Below are positions 14,579 to 21,870 of a DNA stretch of 22,953 nucleotides, piece after piece. Both the position numbers and the translations under genes were made by a program. The notes under the pieces are model-generated. The model had not been told where the DNA came from. It did not search any database and saw only the letters and a program-made list of their open reading frames with translations. How positions within the stretch are numbered: position 1 is the first letter of the stretch; each line of letters opens with the position of its first letter. The DNA is from an uncultured Blautia sp. (GTDB taxonomy: Bacteria; Bacillota; Clostridia; Lachnospirales; Lachnospiraceae), in the NCBI GenBank assembly GCA_934358405.1, contig CAKRKL010000019.1:1-22953 (forward strand), given 5' to 3'.

Positions 14579-16123
14579 ATGAAAAAGAAACATTTAATGG
14601 GACTAGTGCTGGCAGGTGTGTTGGCATTCGCTCCGGCAGCAGCTGTATTCGCGGAAGAAGGCGGCGAAACATTGGTATATGGAAGCGGAGATTATACCAG
14701 AATTAATCCGGCAATGGATGAACATGGTGAAATTAATATCTTGATTTTTAACGGGCTGACTGCCCATGACGGAGATAACCAGGTAGTTCCAGGGCTGGCA
14801 GAGAGCTGGGACTTTGATGAAGAGACCTGTACTTATACTTTCCATCTTGCAGAAAATGTAAAGTGGCACGATGGAGAACCGTTTACAGCAGAGGATGTAA
14901 AGTTTACCATTGAGGCGATTATGGATCCGGAGAATGGATCGGAAAATGCGCCGAACTATGAAGACGTACAGGAAATCACAGTAGTGGATGATCATACAGT
15001 ATCCTTTAAGCTGGATGCACCTAATGTGGCATTTCTTGACTATATGACAATGGCAGTTCTTCCGAAGCACCTTCTGGAAGGGGAAGATATGCAGACCTCT
15101 GATTTCTTCCGTCACCCGGTGGGAACCGGTCCATACAAGCTGGAAAGCTGGGAAGAAGGACAGGCCATCACTCTTGTAAAGAATGAAGATTACTTTAAGG
15201 GTGAACCAAATATTGATACTGTTGTATTTAAAATCGTTCCGGATGACAATGCAAAAGCATTGCAGCTCAAATCCGGAGAACTGGATCTGGCACTTCTCAC
15301 ACCGAAGGATGCTGCTACATTTACAGAAGACGAAGCATATACCTGCTACGATATGAAAACCTCAGACTACAGAGGAATTCTGTTCAACTTCTGGAATGAG
15401 TACTGGCAGGAAAACAGAGATCTTATTCCGGCAGTATGCTATGCAATGGACAGAGAGTCCATTATCAATGCAGTTCTTCTGGGACAGGGAATGCCGGCTT
15501 ACGGACCGCTTCAGAGAAATATTTATAACAATGAGGATGTAGAGCATTACGACTACGATCCGGAAAAGGCAAAAGCAGTTCTGGAAGAGGCTGGATGCGA
15601 AATGGGTGATGACGGCTACTATTACCGCAACGGTGAAAAGGTAGGCTTCGTGATCAGTGTAGGAGCAGGCGACCAGGTTCGTATAGATATTGCGCAGATT
15701 GCAGCACAGCAGCTTCAGCAGATCGGTATGGATGTTACTGTTGAAATTCCGGCACAGGTTGACTGGGGCGGACAGATGGCATATCTCATCGGCTGGGGAA
15801 GCCCGTTTGATGCAGATGACCATACTTACAAGGTATTTGGTACAGACAAGGGTGCAAACTATTCCGGATATTCCAACGAACTGGTTGATCAGTATCTGAC
15901 AGAGGCACGTCAGTCTGATGATCCGGAAGTACGTAAAGAAGCATATGACAAATTCCAGGTAGAACTGGCAAAGGATCCTGCATTTGCATTTATCTGCTAT
16001 ATTGATGCCAACTATGTGGCAAACGCAGACATTCAGGGAATTGATCCTGACACAATCATGGGACACCATGGTGTTGGTATCTTCTGGAATGTAGCAGACT
16101 GGACAATCGCAGGAGAAAACTAG
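14579..16123 (+). CDS. ABC importer 2, solute-binding protein (SBP family 5)
   Basis: A 514-residue OppA/DppA-type extracellular binding protein. The signal peptide MKKKHLMGLVLAGVLAF is followed by APAAAVFA-EE, with predicted type I cleavage after A25 and no lipobox cysteine. Family segments include GLAESWDFDEETCTYTFHL, VKWHDGEPFTAEDVKFT, HPVGTGPYKLESW and DYFKGEPNIDTVVF. ATG 14579 has AAGGAGAGGT eight bases upstream. It is the first gene of importer 2, with its own promoter D and a terminator directly after it. This arrangement usually gives more binding protein than the membrane parts. It is only distantly similar to the importer 1 binding protein, so the ligands may differ. Confidence 0.93.
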   Translation: MKKKHLMGLVLAGVLAFAPAAAVFAEEGGETLVYGSGDYTRINPAMDEHGEINILIFNGLTAHDGDNQVVPGLAESWDFDEETCTYTFHLAENVKWHDGEPFTAEDVKFTIEAIMDPENGSENAPNYEDVQEITVVDDHTVSFKLDAPNVAFLDYMTMAVLPKHLLEGEDMQTSDFFRHPVGTGPYKLESWEEGQAITLVKNEDYFKGEPNIDTVVFKIVPDDNAKALQLKSGELDLALLTPKDAATFTEDEAYTCYDMKTSDYRGILFNFWNEYWQENRDLIPAVCYAMDRESIINAVLLGQGMPAYGPLQRNIYNNEDVEHYDYDPEKAKAVLEEAGCEMGDDGYYYRNGEKVGFVISVGAGDQVRIDIAQIAAQQLQQIGMDVTVEIPAQVDWGGQMAYLIGWGSPFDADDHTYKVFGTDKGANYSGYSNELVDQYLTEARQSDDPEVRKEAYDKFQVELAKDPAFAFICYIDANYVANADIQGIDPDTIMGHHGVGIFWNVADWTIAGEN

Positions 16124-16165
16124 AGCCTTTTTCAAATACGCTCTAAAACAGAAAATGATGTTCAC

Positions 16166-16196
16166 AAATAAAGGGGCAAAATCTGCCCCTTTATTT
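16166..16196 (+). terminator. Intra-operon terminator after the importer 2 binding protein
   Basis: AAATAAAGGGGCA (16166-16178) and TGCCCCTTTATTT (16184-16196) form a perfect 13-bp stem with a 5-base loop. An outer CTCTAAA/TTTAGAG pair (16141-16147 with 16202-16208) can enclose it. It probably reduces transcription into the ATPase and permease genes. Confidence 0.75.
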
Positions 16197-16254
16197 GGGC
16201 GTTTAGAGATGTTGTTCCGTAATGAAAGGGCAGTCTATTGTCAAGAGGTACAAA

Positions 16255-17283
16255 ATGGAAAAAATACTTGAAGTCAGGAATCTGTCAGTTAGCTTTGACA
16301 GTCCGAAGGGAGAAGTACAGGCAGTCAGGGATGTATCATTTTCCCTGAAAAAGGGTGAGGTTCTTGCAATTGTGGGGGAATCCGGATGCGGAAAAAGTGT
16401 TTTGTGCAAGAGTATTATGAAGCTTCTTCCAAAAAGTGCAAGGATAAAAGAAGGAAGCATTCTGGTTAATGGAACGGATATTACCGGATACAGGGAACGG
16501 GATATGCAGAAAATCAGAGGAAAGGTTTTTTCCATGATTTTTCAGGATCCTATGACATCTCTGAATCCGACCATGAAAATCGGTCAGCAGATTGCAGAGG
16601 CAATTTTGATTCACGATAAGAAAAAAACAAAAGACCAGGTATACAAAAAAGTGATTGAACTGATGGAACTGGTTGGAATTGAACGGGCTAAGGAACGATA
16701 TCATGCATATCCCTATAATTTTTCAGGGGGAATGAGACAGAGAAGTGTTATGGCAATTGCCCTGGCATCTGATCCGGATCTTTTATTTGCAGATGAGCCT
16801 ACAACTGCACTGGATGTAACCATTCAGGCGCAGATTCTGGATCTGCTTCGGGAAATACAGCAAAAGCTTGGAACTGCAACTATACTGGTTTCTCATGATC
16901 TTGGAGTTGTAGCGCGGGCAGCAGACAGAGTAGCTGTTATGTATGCAGGCAAAATCGTAGAAATCGGAACAGCAGAAGAAATCTATTATGATCCAAGACA
17001 TCCTTATACATGGGGACTAATGCAGTCCTTGCCTTATTTTTCAAAAGGAAAGGATCAGCTTTATACAATTCCGGGGATGCCGCCATCACTGGTAAATCCT
17101 CCGAAGGGGGATGCATATGCCTGCAGAAATGAGTATGCACTTGGAATTGATTATGAAGAAATGCCGCCTATGTTTCAGATTACCCATACTCATTATGCGG
17201 CAACCTGGCTTTTGGATAAAAGAGCACCAAAAATCATACCGCCGGTAGGAGGAAAAGAGTTTGAACCAAGAAGTATTAGTTGA
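16255..17283 (+). CDS. ABC importer 2, ATPase (OppD/DppD type)
   Basis: A 342-residue ATPase. Walker A is GESGCGKS (41-48), the Q-loop is MIFQDPMTSLNPTMKIGQQI, the signature is FSGGMRQR, Walker B is LLFADEPTTALD, and the H-loop is VSHDLGVVARAADRV. Unlike the importer 1 ATPase it has the C-terminal oligo_HPY extension (HPYTWGLMQSLPY, then IPGMPPSLVNPPKGDAYAC). Only one cysteine remains where many DppD/OppD proteins carry a cysteine cluster. The frame opens at 16222, but ATG 16255 with AGAGGT upstream fits the family start. It overlaps the next gene by 23 bases. Confidence 0.92.
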   Translation: MEKILEVRNLSVSFDSPKGEVQAVRDVSFSLKKGEVLAIVGESGCGKSVLCKSIMKLLPKSARIKEGSILVNGTDITGYRERDMQKIRGKVFSMIFQDPMTSLNPTMKIGQQIAEAILIHDKKKTKDQVYKKVIELMELVGIERAKERYHAYPYNFSGGMRQRSVMAIALASDPDLLFADEPTTALDVTIQAQILDLLREIQQKLGTATILVSHDLGVVARAADRVAVMYAGKIVEIGTAEEIYYDPRHPYTWGLMQSLPYFSKGKDQLYTIPGMPPSLVNPPKGDAYACRNEYALGIDYEEMPPMFQITHTHYAATWLLDKRAPKIIPPVGGKEFEPRSIS

Positions 17284-18163
17284 TGTGCAGCATCTGACCC
17301 ACCAGTTTCATCTGAGCAAGAAGGCTGTGATCCGTGCGGTAGATGATGTTTCCTTTCAGATTTATAAAGGTGAGGTATTTGGGCTGGTAGGAGAGTCCGG
17401 ATCAGGAAAATCAACAGCCGCAAGATGCCTTATGAATATTTATCCTCCATCAGCAGGAGAAATCAGATATCACGGAATCGATATCTGTAATAAAAAAGAA
17501 TTCAAAGAAAACAGAAAAATGCTTCAGACAAAAAGACAGATGATTTTTCAGGACTCTGCCTCCAGCCTGAATCAGAGAATGAAGGTAGCAGACATTATTG
17601 CTGAGCCTATGAAAATAAATCATATAGTACCGCCAAGGGGAAGCTATCTCAAGGAAGCAGAGTTTCAGATGAAATATGTAGGTCTGGATCAGAGCTTTCT
17701 TGAGCGTTATCCTTCCGAGATGTCAGGGGGACAAAGGCAGAGGGTTGCCATTGCAAGGGCTCTTAGCATGGAACCGGAATTTCTGGTAGCAGATGAACCG
17801 GTAGCATCTCTTGATGTCTCCATTCAGGCCCAGGTAATCAATCTTTTCAGACATTTACAGAAAGAACACGGCTTTACATTTCTGTTTATTGCACATGACC
17901 TTGCCATGGTAGAATATCTTTGTGACAGAGTAGGTGTAATGTATCATGGTAAAATCGTGGAGCTTGGAACTACAAAGGATGTTTTTTCAAATCCTCAGCA
18001 TGAATATACCAAAACACTTTTATCGGCCATTCCGATTCCGGATCCTGTACGGGAAAGAGAAAGAAAAGTGCAGATTTATACAAAGACTGACCTGGGGAGC
18101 GGAGAATGGACGGAAATCTCTCCCGGACATTTTGTACTGAAAAATCAGGAAGGAGGAATCTGA
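17261..18163 (+). CDS. ABC importer 2, ATPase (OppF/DppF type)
   Basis: A 300-residue ATPase. Walker A GESGSGKST starts at residue 44; the Q-loop is MIFQDSASSLNQRMKV, the signature is MSGGQRQR, Walker B is FLVADEPVASLD, and the H-loop is IAHDLAMVEYLCDRV. It ends in a C-terminal extension. The start is TTG at 17261, inside the end of the previous gene, supported by AGGAGG eight bases upstream. It is followed after one base by the permease gene. Confidence 0.91.
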   Translation: MNQEVLVDVQHLTHQFHLSKKAVIRAVDDVSFQIYKGEVFGLVGESGSGKSTAARCLMNIYPPSAGEIRYHGIDICNKKEFKENRKMLQTKRQMIFQDSASSLNQRMKVADIIAEPMKINHIVPPRGSYLKEAEFQMKYVGLDQSFLERYPSEMSGGQRQRVAIARALSMEPEFLVADEPVASLDVSIQAQVINLFRHLQKEHGFTFLFIAHDLAMVEYLCDRVGVMYHGKIVELGTTKDVFSNPQHEYTKTLLSAIPIPDPVRERERKVQIYTKTDLGSGEWTEISPGHFVLKNQEGGI

Positions 18164-18164
18164 G

Positions 18165-19172
18165 GTGATAAAAAGTAACCGTGTTATTTACTATGGAAAA
18201 AAATTCCTGGTTTTTCTGCTTAGTGTGCTGATCTTATCAGCTGTAGTATTTTATGTGTCTCGTCTGGCACCTGGAGATCCGTTAGTATCTTATTATGGAG
18301 AGCGAACAGAAAAAATGAGTCCCCAGGAACGGGAATGGGCAATGAACAAGCTGGGGCTTAATGAACCGATCCATGTGCAGTATGTAAAGTGGCTGGAACA
18401 GGCATTTCATGGAAATTTCGGAATTTCCTTCAAATATAAGCAGGATGTATTGCAGGTGATCAGCGGAAGAATTGTAAACACACTGTTATTGGGAGGAATT
18501 GGCTTTCTTCTTATTTTTGCAGGCTCGCTTTTGCTGGGAATTCTCTGTGCATGGAACGAGGATGGATGGGTGGATCGGATTTTGTGCAAGATCGGAACCA
18601 TATCCAGCTGTATCCCGGAATTCTGGCTATCGATTGTGCTGATTTTGGTTTTTGCTGTAACACTTCGGATTTTGCCAAGCAGTGGTGCATACTCTACAGG
18701 AAAAGCAGATGATGTGGGAGACAGGATCCTGCATCTTATTATGCCTCTTATTATTGTAACACTGGAGCATCTATGGTATTACGCATATATGATCCGAAAT
18801 AAGATCCTGGAGGAAGTAAGGGCGGATTATGTACTTCTGGCAAAGTCAAAGGGCGTGACAAAGCGGACCATTCTTTTTAAGCATTGTCTTCGAAATGTGC
18901 TGCCTGCTTATTTAAGTATTATGGCAATTGCAGTTCCTCATGTTCTGGGAGGAACCTTTGTAGTGGAAAGTGTATTTTCCTATCCGGGAATTGGTGCTTT
19001 GTCTTACGAAAGCGCCAGATATCATGATTATAATCTTCTGATGCTTTTATGTATTATGTCAGGCGTTCTGGTGATTTTCTGCAATATGCTCAGCCAGATC
19101 ATCAACGAGCATATTGATCCTCGTATGAAAGCAAATGAAGTGACTGAGATGTCGGAGGTGACCAGCTTATGA
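18165..19172 (+). CDS. ABC importer 2, permease (OppB/DppB type)
   Basis: A 335-residue permease. It has an N-terminal helix (FLVFLLSVLILSAVVFYV), then RLAPGDPLVSYYGER, KLGLNEPIHVQYVKWLEQAFHGN (family-typical extracytoplasmic loop), several helices, and the EAA loop EEVRADYVLLAKSKG. It ends INEHIDPRMK. The start is GTG at 18165, with AGGAGG eight bases upstream and one base after the previous stop. It overlaps the next gene by ATGA. Confidence 0.93.
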   Translation: MIKSNRVIYYGKKFLVFLLSVLILSAVVFYVSRLAPGDPLVSYYGERTEKMSPQEREWAMNKLGLNEPIHVQYVKWLEQAFHGNFGISFKYKQDVLQVISGRIVNTLLLGGIGFLLIFAGSLLLGILCAWNEDGWVDRILCKIGTISSCIPEFWLSIVLILVFAVTLRILPSSGAYSTGKADDVGDRILHLIMPLIIVTLEHLWYYAYMIRNKILEEVRADYVLLAKSKGVTKRTILFKHCLRNVLPAYLSIMAIAVPHVLGGTFVVESVFSYPGIGALSYESARYHDYNLLMLLCIMSGVLVIFCNMLSQIINEHIDPRMKANEVTEMSEVTSL

Positions 19173-20056
19173 CAGATGCATCATTTGAAATTGTGGGTGC
19201 GCATGCCGTTGAAAAGAACATACCAACTGGGAAAAAGAAATGGCTTCAGGGAAAGCCTGTGGTATCAATTGTGCTTTTGCTGATAGTCTTTTTGGGCTGT
19301 CTGTTTGCAGAAGTCATAATGACAAAGGATCCTTCTTACATGGATTTGCTTAATTATAATAAGGCACCTGGAAAAGAGTTCCTGTTTGGTACAGATACCA
19401 TGGGAAGAGATATTTTTTCCATGATCTGGTATGGGGGAAGAATCTCTCTTTTGATCGGTATTCTATCGACCGTTATTTCTGTTTTTCTTGCCATTGTAAT
19501 TGGTTCCTTTAGTGGTGTCTCGCCCCAGTGGCTGGATAATCTTCTGATGCGCTTTACTGAGATTTTTCTCAGTATTCCATCTTTGCTTCTGGTGGTTCTT
19601 TTGCAGGCAATTATGGGCAAAGCAAATATTTTAAGCTTGTCTGTTGTGATCGGACTTACCAGCTGGACAAGTATTGCCAAGGTGGTTCGTACGGAGGTAC
19701 GCCAGATCCGAAACAGTGAATATGTTATTGCCTCCAGATGCATGGGTGGGGGATTCTTTCATATTCTCTGGAAGCATCTTGCACCCAATTTTATATCTTC
19801 TATTATGTTTATGGTAATCATGAATGTGAGAAGCGCTATTATTTCAGAGTCAACACTAAGCTTTATGGGAATCGGACTTCCGGTAGAGGTGATATCCTGG
19901 GGAAGCATGCTGTCCCTCTCTGAAAAAGCACTGATGACAAATTCCTGGTGGATCATTTTTATTCCAGGTGTCTTTCTGATAGTGACACTGCTGTGTCTGA
20001 CGAATATTGGAAACTATATGAGAAAAAATGTAAACCGAAAAGAAAGTAATCTGTAA
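19169..20056 (+). CDS. ABC importer 2, permease (OppC/DppC type)
   Basis: A 295-residue partner permease. After a polar cytoplasmic N-terminus comes a helix (VVSIVLLLIVFLGCLFAEV). FGTDTMGRDIFSMIWYGGR is the C-type permease hallmark; the EAA loop includes IRNSEYVIASRCMGGG. It closes with a C-terminal helix and NIGNYMRKN. ATG 19169 overlaps the previous stop and has CGGAGGTGA ahead of it. It is the last gene of the 15-kb locus. I see no clear terminator between it and the L25 gene. Confidence 0.93.
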   Translation: MTDASFEIVGAHAVEKNIPTGKKKWLQGKPVVSIVLLLIVFLGCLFAEVIMTKDPSYMDLLNYNKAPGKEFLFGTDTMGRDIFSMIWYGGRISLLIGILSTVISVFLAIVIGSFSGVSPQWLDNLLMRFTEIFLSIPSLLLVVLLQAIMGKANILSLSVVIGLTSWTSIAKVVRTEVRQIRNSEYVIASRCMGGGFFHILWKHLAPNFISSIMFMVIMNVRSAIISESTLSFMGIGLPVEVISWGSMLSLSEKALMTNSWWIIFIPGVFLIVTLLCLTNIGNYMRKNVNRKESNL

Positions 20057-20132
20057 TAATCAAGCATAAAATTTCACAAAAAAATTGCCGAAAAAAATTT
20101 ATGTTTGGTTAATCATAATGGGGATTGGTGAC

Positions 20133-20138
20133 TATAAT
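20133..20138 (+). promoter_or_regulatory. Probable -10 box of the L25/Ctc promoter
   Basis: A perfect TATAAT at 20133-20138, with TTAATC 18 bases upstream as a poor -35. It would give a leader of about 80 nt before the L25 gene. The -35 assignment is weak. Confidence 0.4.
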
Positions 20139-20224
20139 AAGGGACGTAAAAAGAAAAAGAAGTACTTAACAAAACCTCTTTGTAGAAGGCTGCTAAGCGT
20201 TTCAGAATTTGGAGGAAAAGATAA

Positions 20225-20818
20225 ATGAATACTTTAAAAGCTGAAAAAAGAAGCATGGACGTCAAAGCAAAGAAATTAAGAAGAGAAGGATTTGTAACAG
20301 GTAATCTGTTTGGCAGAGAAATCGAAGGTTCCATTCCCCTTAAGTTCACCAAGAAGGAAATTGAAGCTCTTTTGAAGAACAGTAACAAGGGCAGTCAGGT
20401 AATGCTGGAGTTGGATGGCAAGACCTATGATGCACTGATCAAGGAAGTTGATTATAATCCTCTTGCACATACAGTAGAAGAGGTTGATCTTCAGGCTCTG
20501 GTAAGCAATGAGATGGTTCATTCCGTTGCTGAGATTATTCTGGAGAACGAAGAATTGGTTGTATCCGGTGTACTGCAGGATGAACTGAAGGAGGTTGCTT
20601 ACAAAGCACTGCCGGCAGATCTGGTAGATAAGATTAAGGTTAATGTTGCAGGCATGAAGATTGGTGATACACTTCGTGTGAAGGATCTTGAGATTGCCAA
20701 GAATAAAAATATTCATATCACTACAGATATGGAGGCTGTCATTGCCACTGTCACTCCGGTACACAATGTAGTTCCGGAAACTGAGACAGAGACAGAGGAT
20801 ACTGCTGAAGAGAAATAA
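20225..20818 (+). CDS. rplY: Ribosomal protein L25 / general stress protein Ctc
   Basis: A 197-residue protein of the CTC/TL5 type: an N-terminal 5S rRNA-binding L25 domain (residues about 1-90: KAEKRSMDVKAKKLRREGFV, then KEVDYNPLAHTVEEVDLQAL) plus the longer C-terminal beta domain seen in Firmicutes. It binds 5S rRNA in the large ribosomal subunit and in Bacillus is induced by stress. It ends in an acidic Glu/Thr-rich tail. ATG 20225 has GGAGGAAAAG upstream. A strong terminator follows. It is functionally unrelated to the upstream importers. Confidence 0.93.
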   Translation: MNTLKAEKRSMDVKAKKLRREGFVTGNLFGREIEGSIPLKFTKKEIEALLKNSNKGSQVMLELDGKTYDALIKEVDYNPLAHTVEEVDLQALVSNEMVHSVAEIILENEELVVSGVLQDELKEVAYKALPADLVDKIKVNVAGMKIGDTLRVKDLEIAKNKNIHITTDMEAVIATVTPVHNVVPETETETEDTAEEK

Positions 20819-20833
20819 ATATAAAAGAAAGAC

Positions 20834-20870
20834 AGACTCCCGGGGAATATGTCCCTCGGGGGTCTTTTGT
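20834..20870. terminator. Terminator after L25, between convergent genes
   Basis: AGAC-T-CCCG-GGG (20834-20845) pairs with CCC-T-CGGG-G-GTCT (20853-20865), with one bulge and one wobble, followed by TTTTGTTTT. On the minus strand the same stem is followed by a T/C-rich run, so it may also end the leftward lysR transcript. Confidence 0.8.
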
Positions 20871-20897
20871 TTTGGCGCTGATTCTGGTCTGCTGGCA

Positions 20898-21800
20898 TTA
20901 TTGGTAAAAATGCTGCACGAAACGTAAAAATTGCTTTACGTGTGGTTTAAGGATACGGTTTTTGCTGTAGACGATGTAGAAGGTGCGCATGGCCCTTTCA
21001 TGATTCAGGGGAAACATGAGAATCTGGTGTGTATTTGCCAGATCCTGCGCAGAACAGGCAGACAAAATGGAAATGCCAAGCCCGCCTGCTACAGACTTGC
21101 GGATAGCTTCCAGATCGTTCATCCGCGCTACAATATGCAGTCTTGTGTCCGGAATATTGTGTGCTTCCAGATAGCGGTCGATTTCTTTCTTGGTGCCGGA
21201 GCCGCTTTCCCGCATAATAAATGGTTCATTCAGAAAATCAGAGAAATCCAGAGATCCAAGATCCGCTTTTTCCTGGTATTTCAGATAATGCTCATTTACA
21301 GGTGTGGCAATTATCAGATTATCCTTTCGAAAAGGGATGAAGCAGCAGTCCGGTTCCTCAAACGTATTCCCCACAAGTGCCAGATCAACACTTCCGTCCA
21401 GTACCCGGGACACAGCCCCAAGGCTGTCTGACTGCCAGGAGTGAAAATAAATGTCCGGAATCTGACGGGTAAAGGCACTGAGAATCTCCGGAAGCAGATA
21501 AGAAGAGGGAATGGTGGAAACTGCCAGATCCACAATCTTTTTATTTATTCCGGTAAACTCTTCTATGATATTGCTGCGCATATTCAGAATATTGGAAGCG
21601 CAGTCATAAAGCTGAAGCCCTCTTTGTGTGATGGTCAGCTTCTTGGTGGTGCGGATCAGAAGCCGGGAGTTCAGTTCCTGCTCTAACGCCTGAATGTGCG
21701 CACTGACAGTAGGCTGAGTAAGATTCAGCTGCCTGGCTGCCTCAGAAAAGCTTTTATTTTCAACTACAGCAACAAAGGCTTCTAATTGTTTAAATTCCAT
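20898..21800 (-). CDS. LysR-family regulator, CysL/selenium-metabolism-like
   Basis: A 300-residue LysR regulator. The N-terminal helix-turn-helix is MEFKQLEAFVAVVENKSFSE, then AARQLNLTQPTVSAHI; the effector domain contains GSVDLALVGNTFEE and MRESGSGTKKEIDRYLE, as in CysL/CysB-like members. ATG 21800 gives the standard family N-terminus. A longer frame starts at 21836 and adds 12 residues. Neither start has a close SD; an AAAGGA sits about 25 bases before ATG 21800 with a GCGAA/TTCGC hairpin between. The gene follows the class V aminotransferase by 70 bases on the same strand. Such a LysR/EF2568-type aminotransferase pair is known from selenium-related clusters, but no selD is visible here, so that assignment is tentative. 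Confidence 0.9.
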   Translation of the reverse strand: MEFKQLEAFVAVVENKSFSEAARQLNLTQPTVSAHIQALEQELNSRLLIRTTKKLTITQRGLQLYDCASNILNMRSNIIEEFTGINKKIVDLAVSTIPSSYLLPEILSAFTRQIPDIYFHSWQSDSLGAVSRVLDGSVDLALVGNTFEEPDCCFIPFRKDNLIIATPVNEHYLKYQEKADLGSLDFSDFLNEPFIMRESGSGTKKEIDRYLEAHNIPDTRLHIVARMNDLEAIRKSVAGGLGISILSACSAQDLANTHQILMFPLNHERAMRTFYIVYSKNRILKPHVKQFLRFVQHFYQ

Positions 21801-21870
21801 AGGTCTATGAATGCGAAGATTTCGCAGTCCTTTCATAAAATTTACAGGTAAATATCTGCAAAAGCAAATA

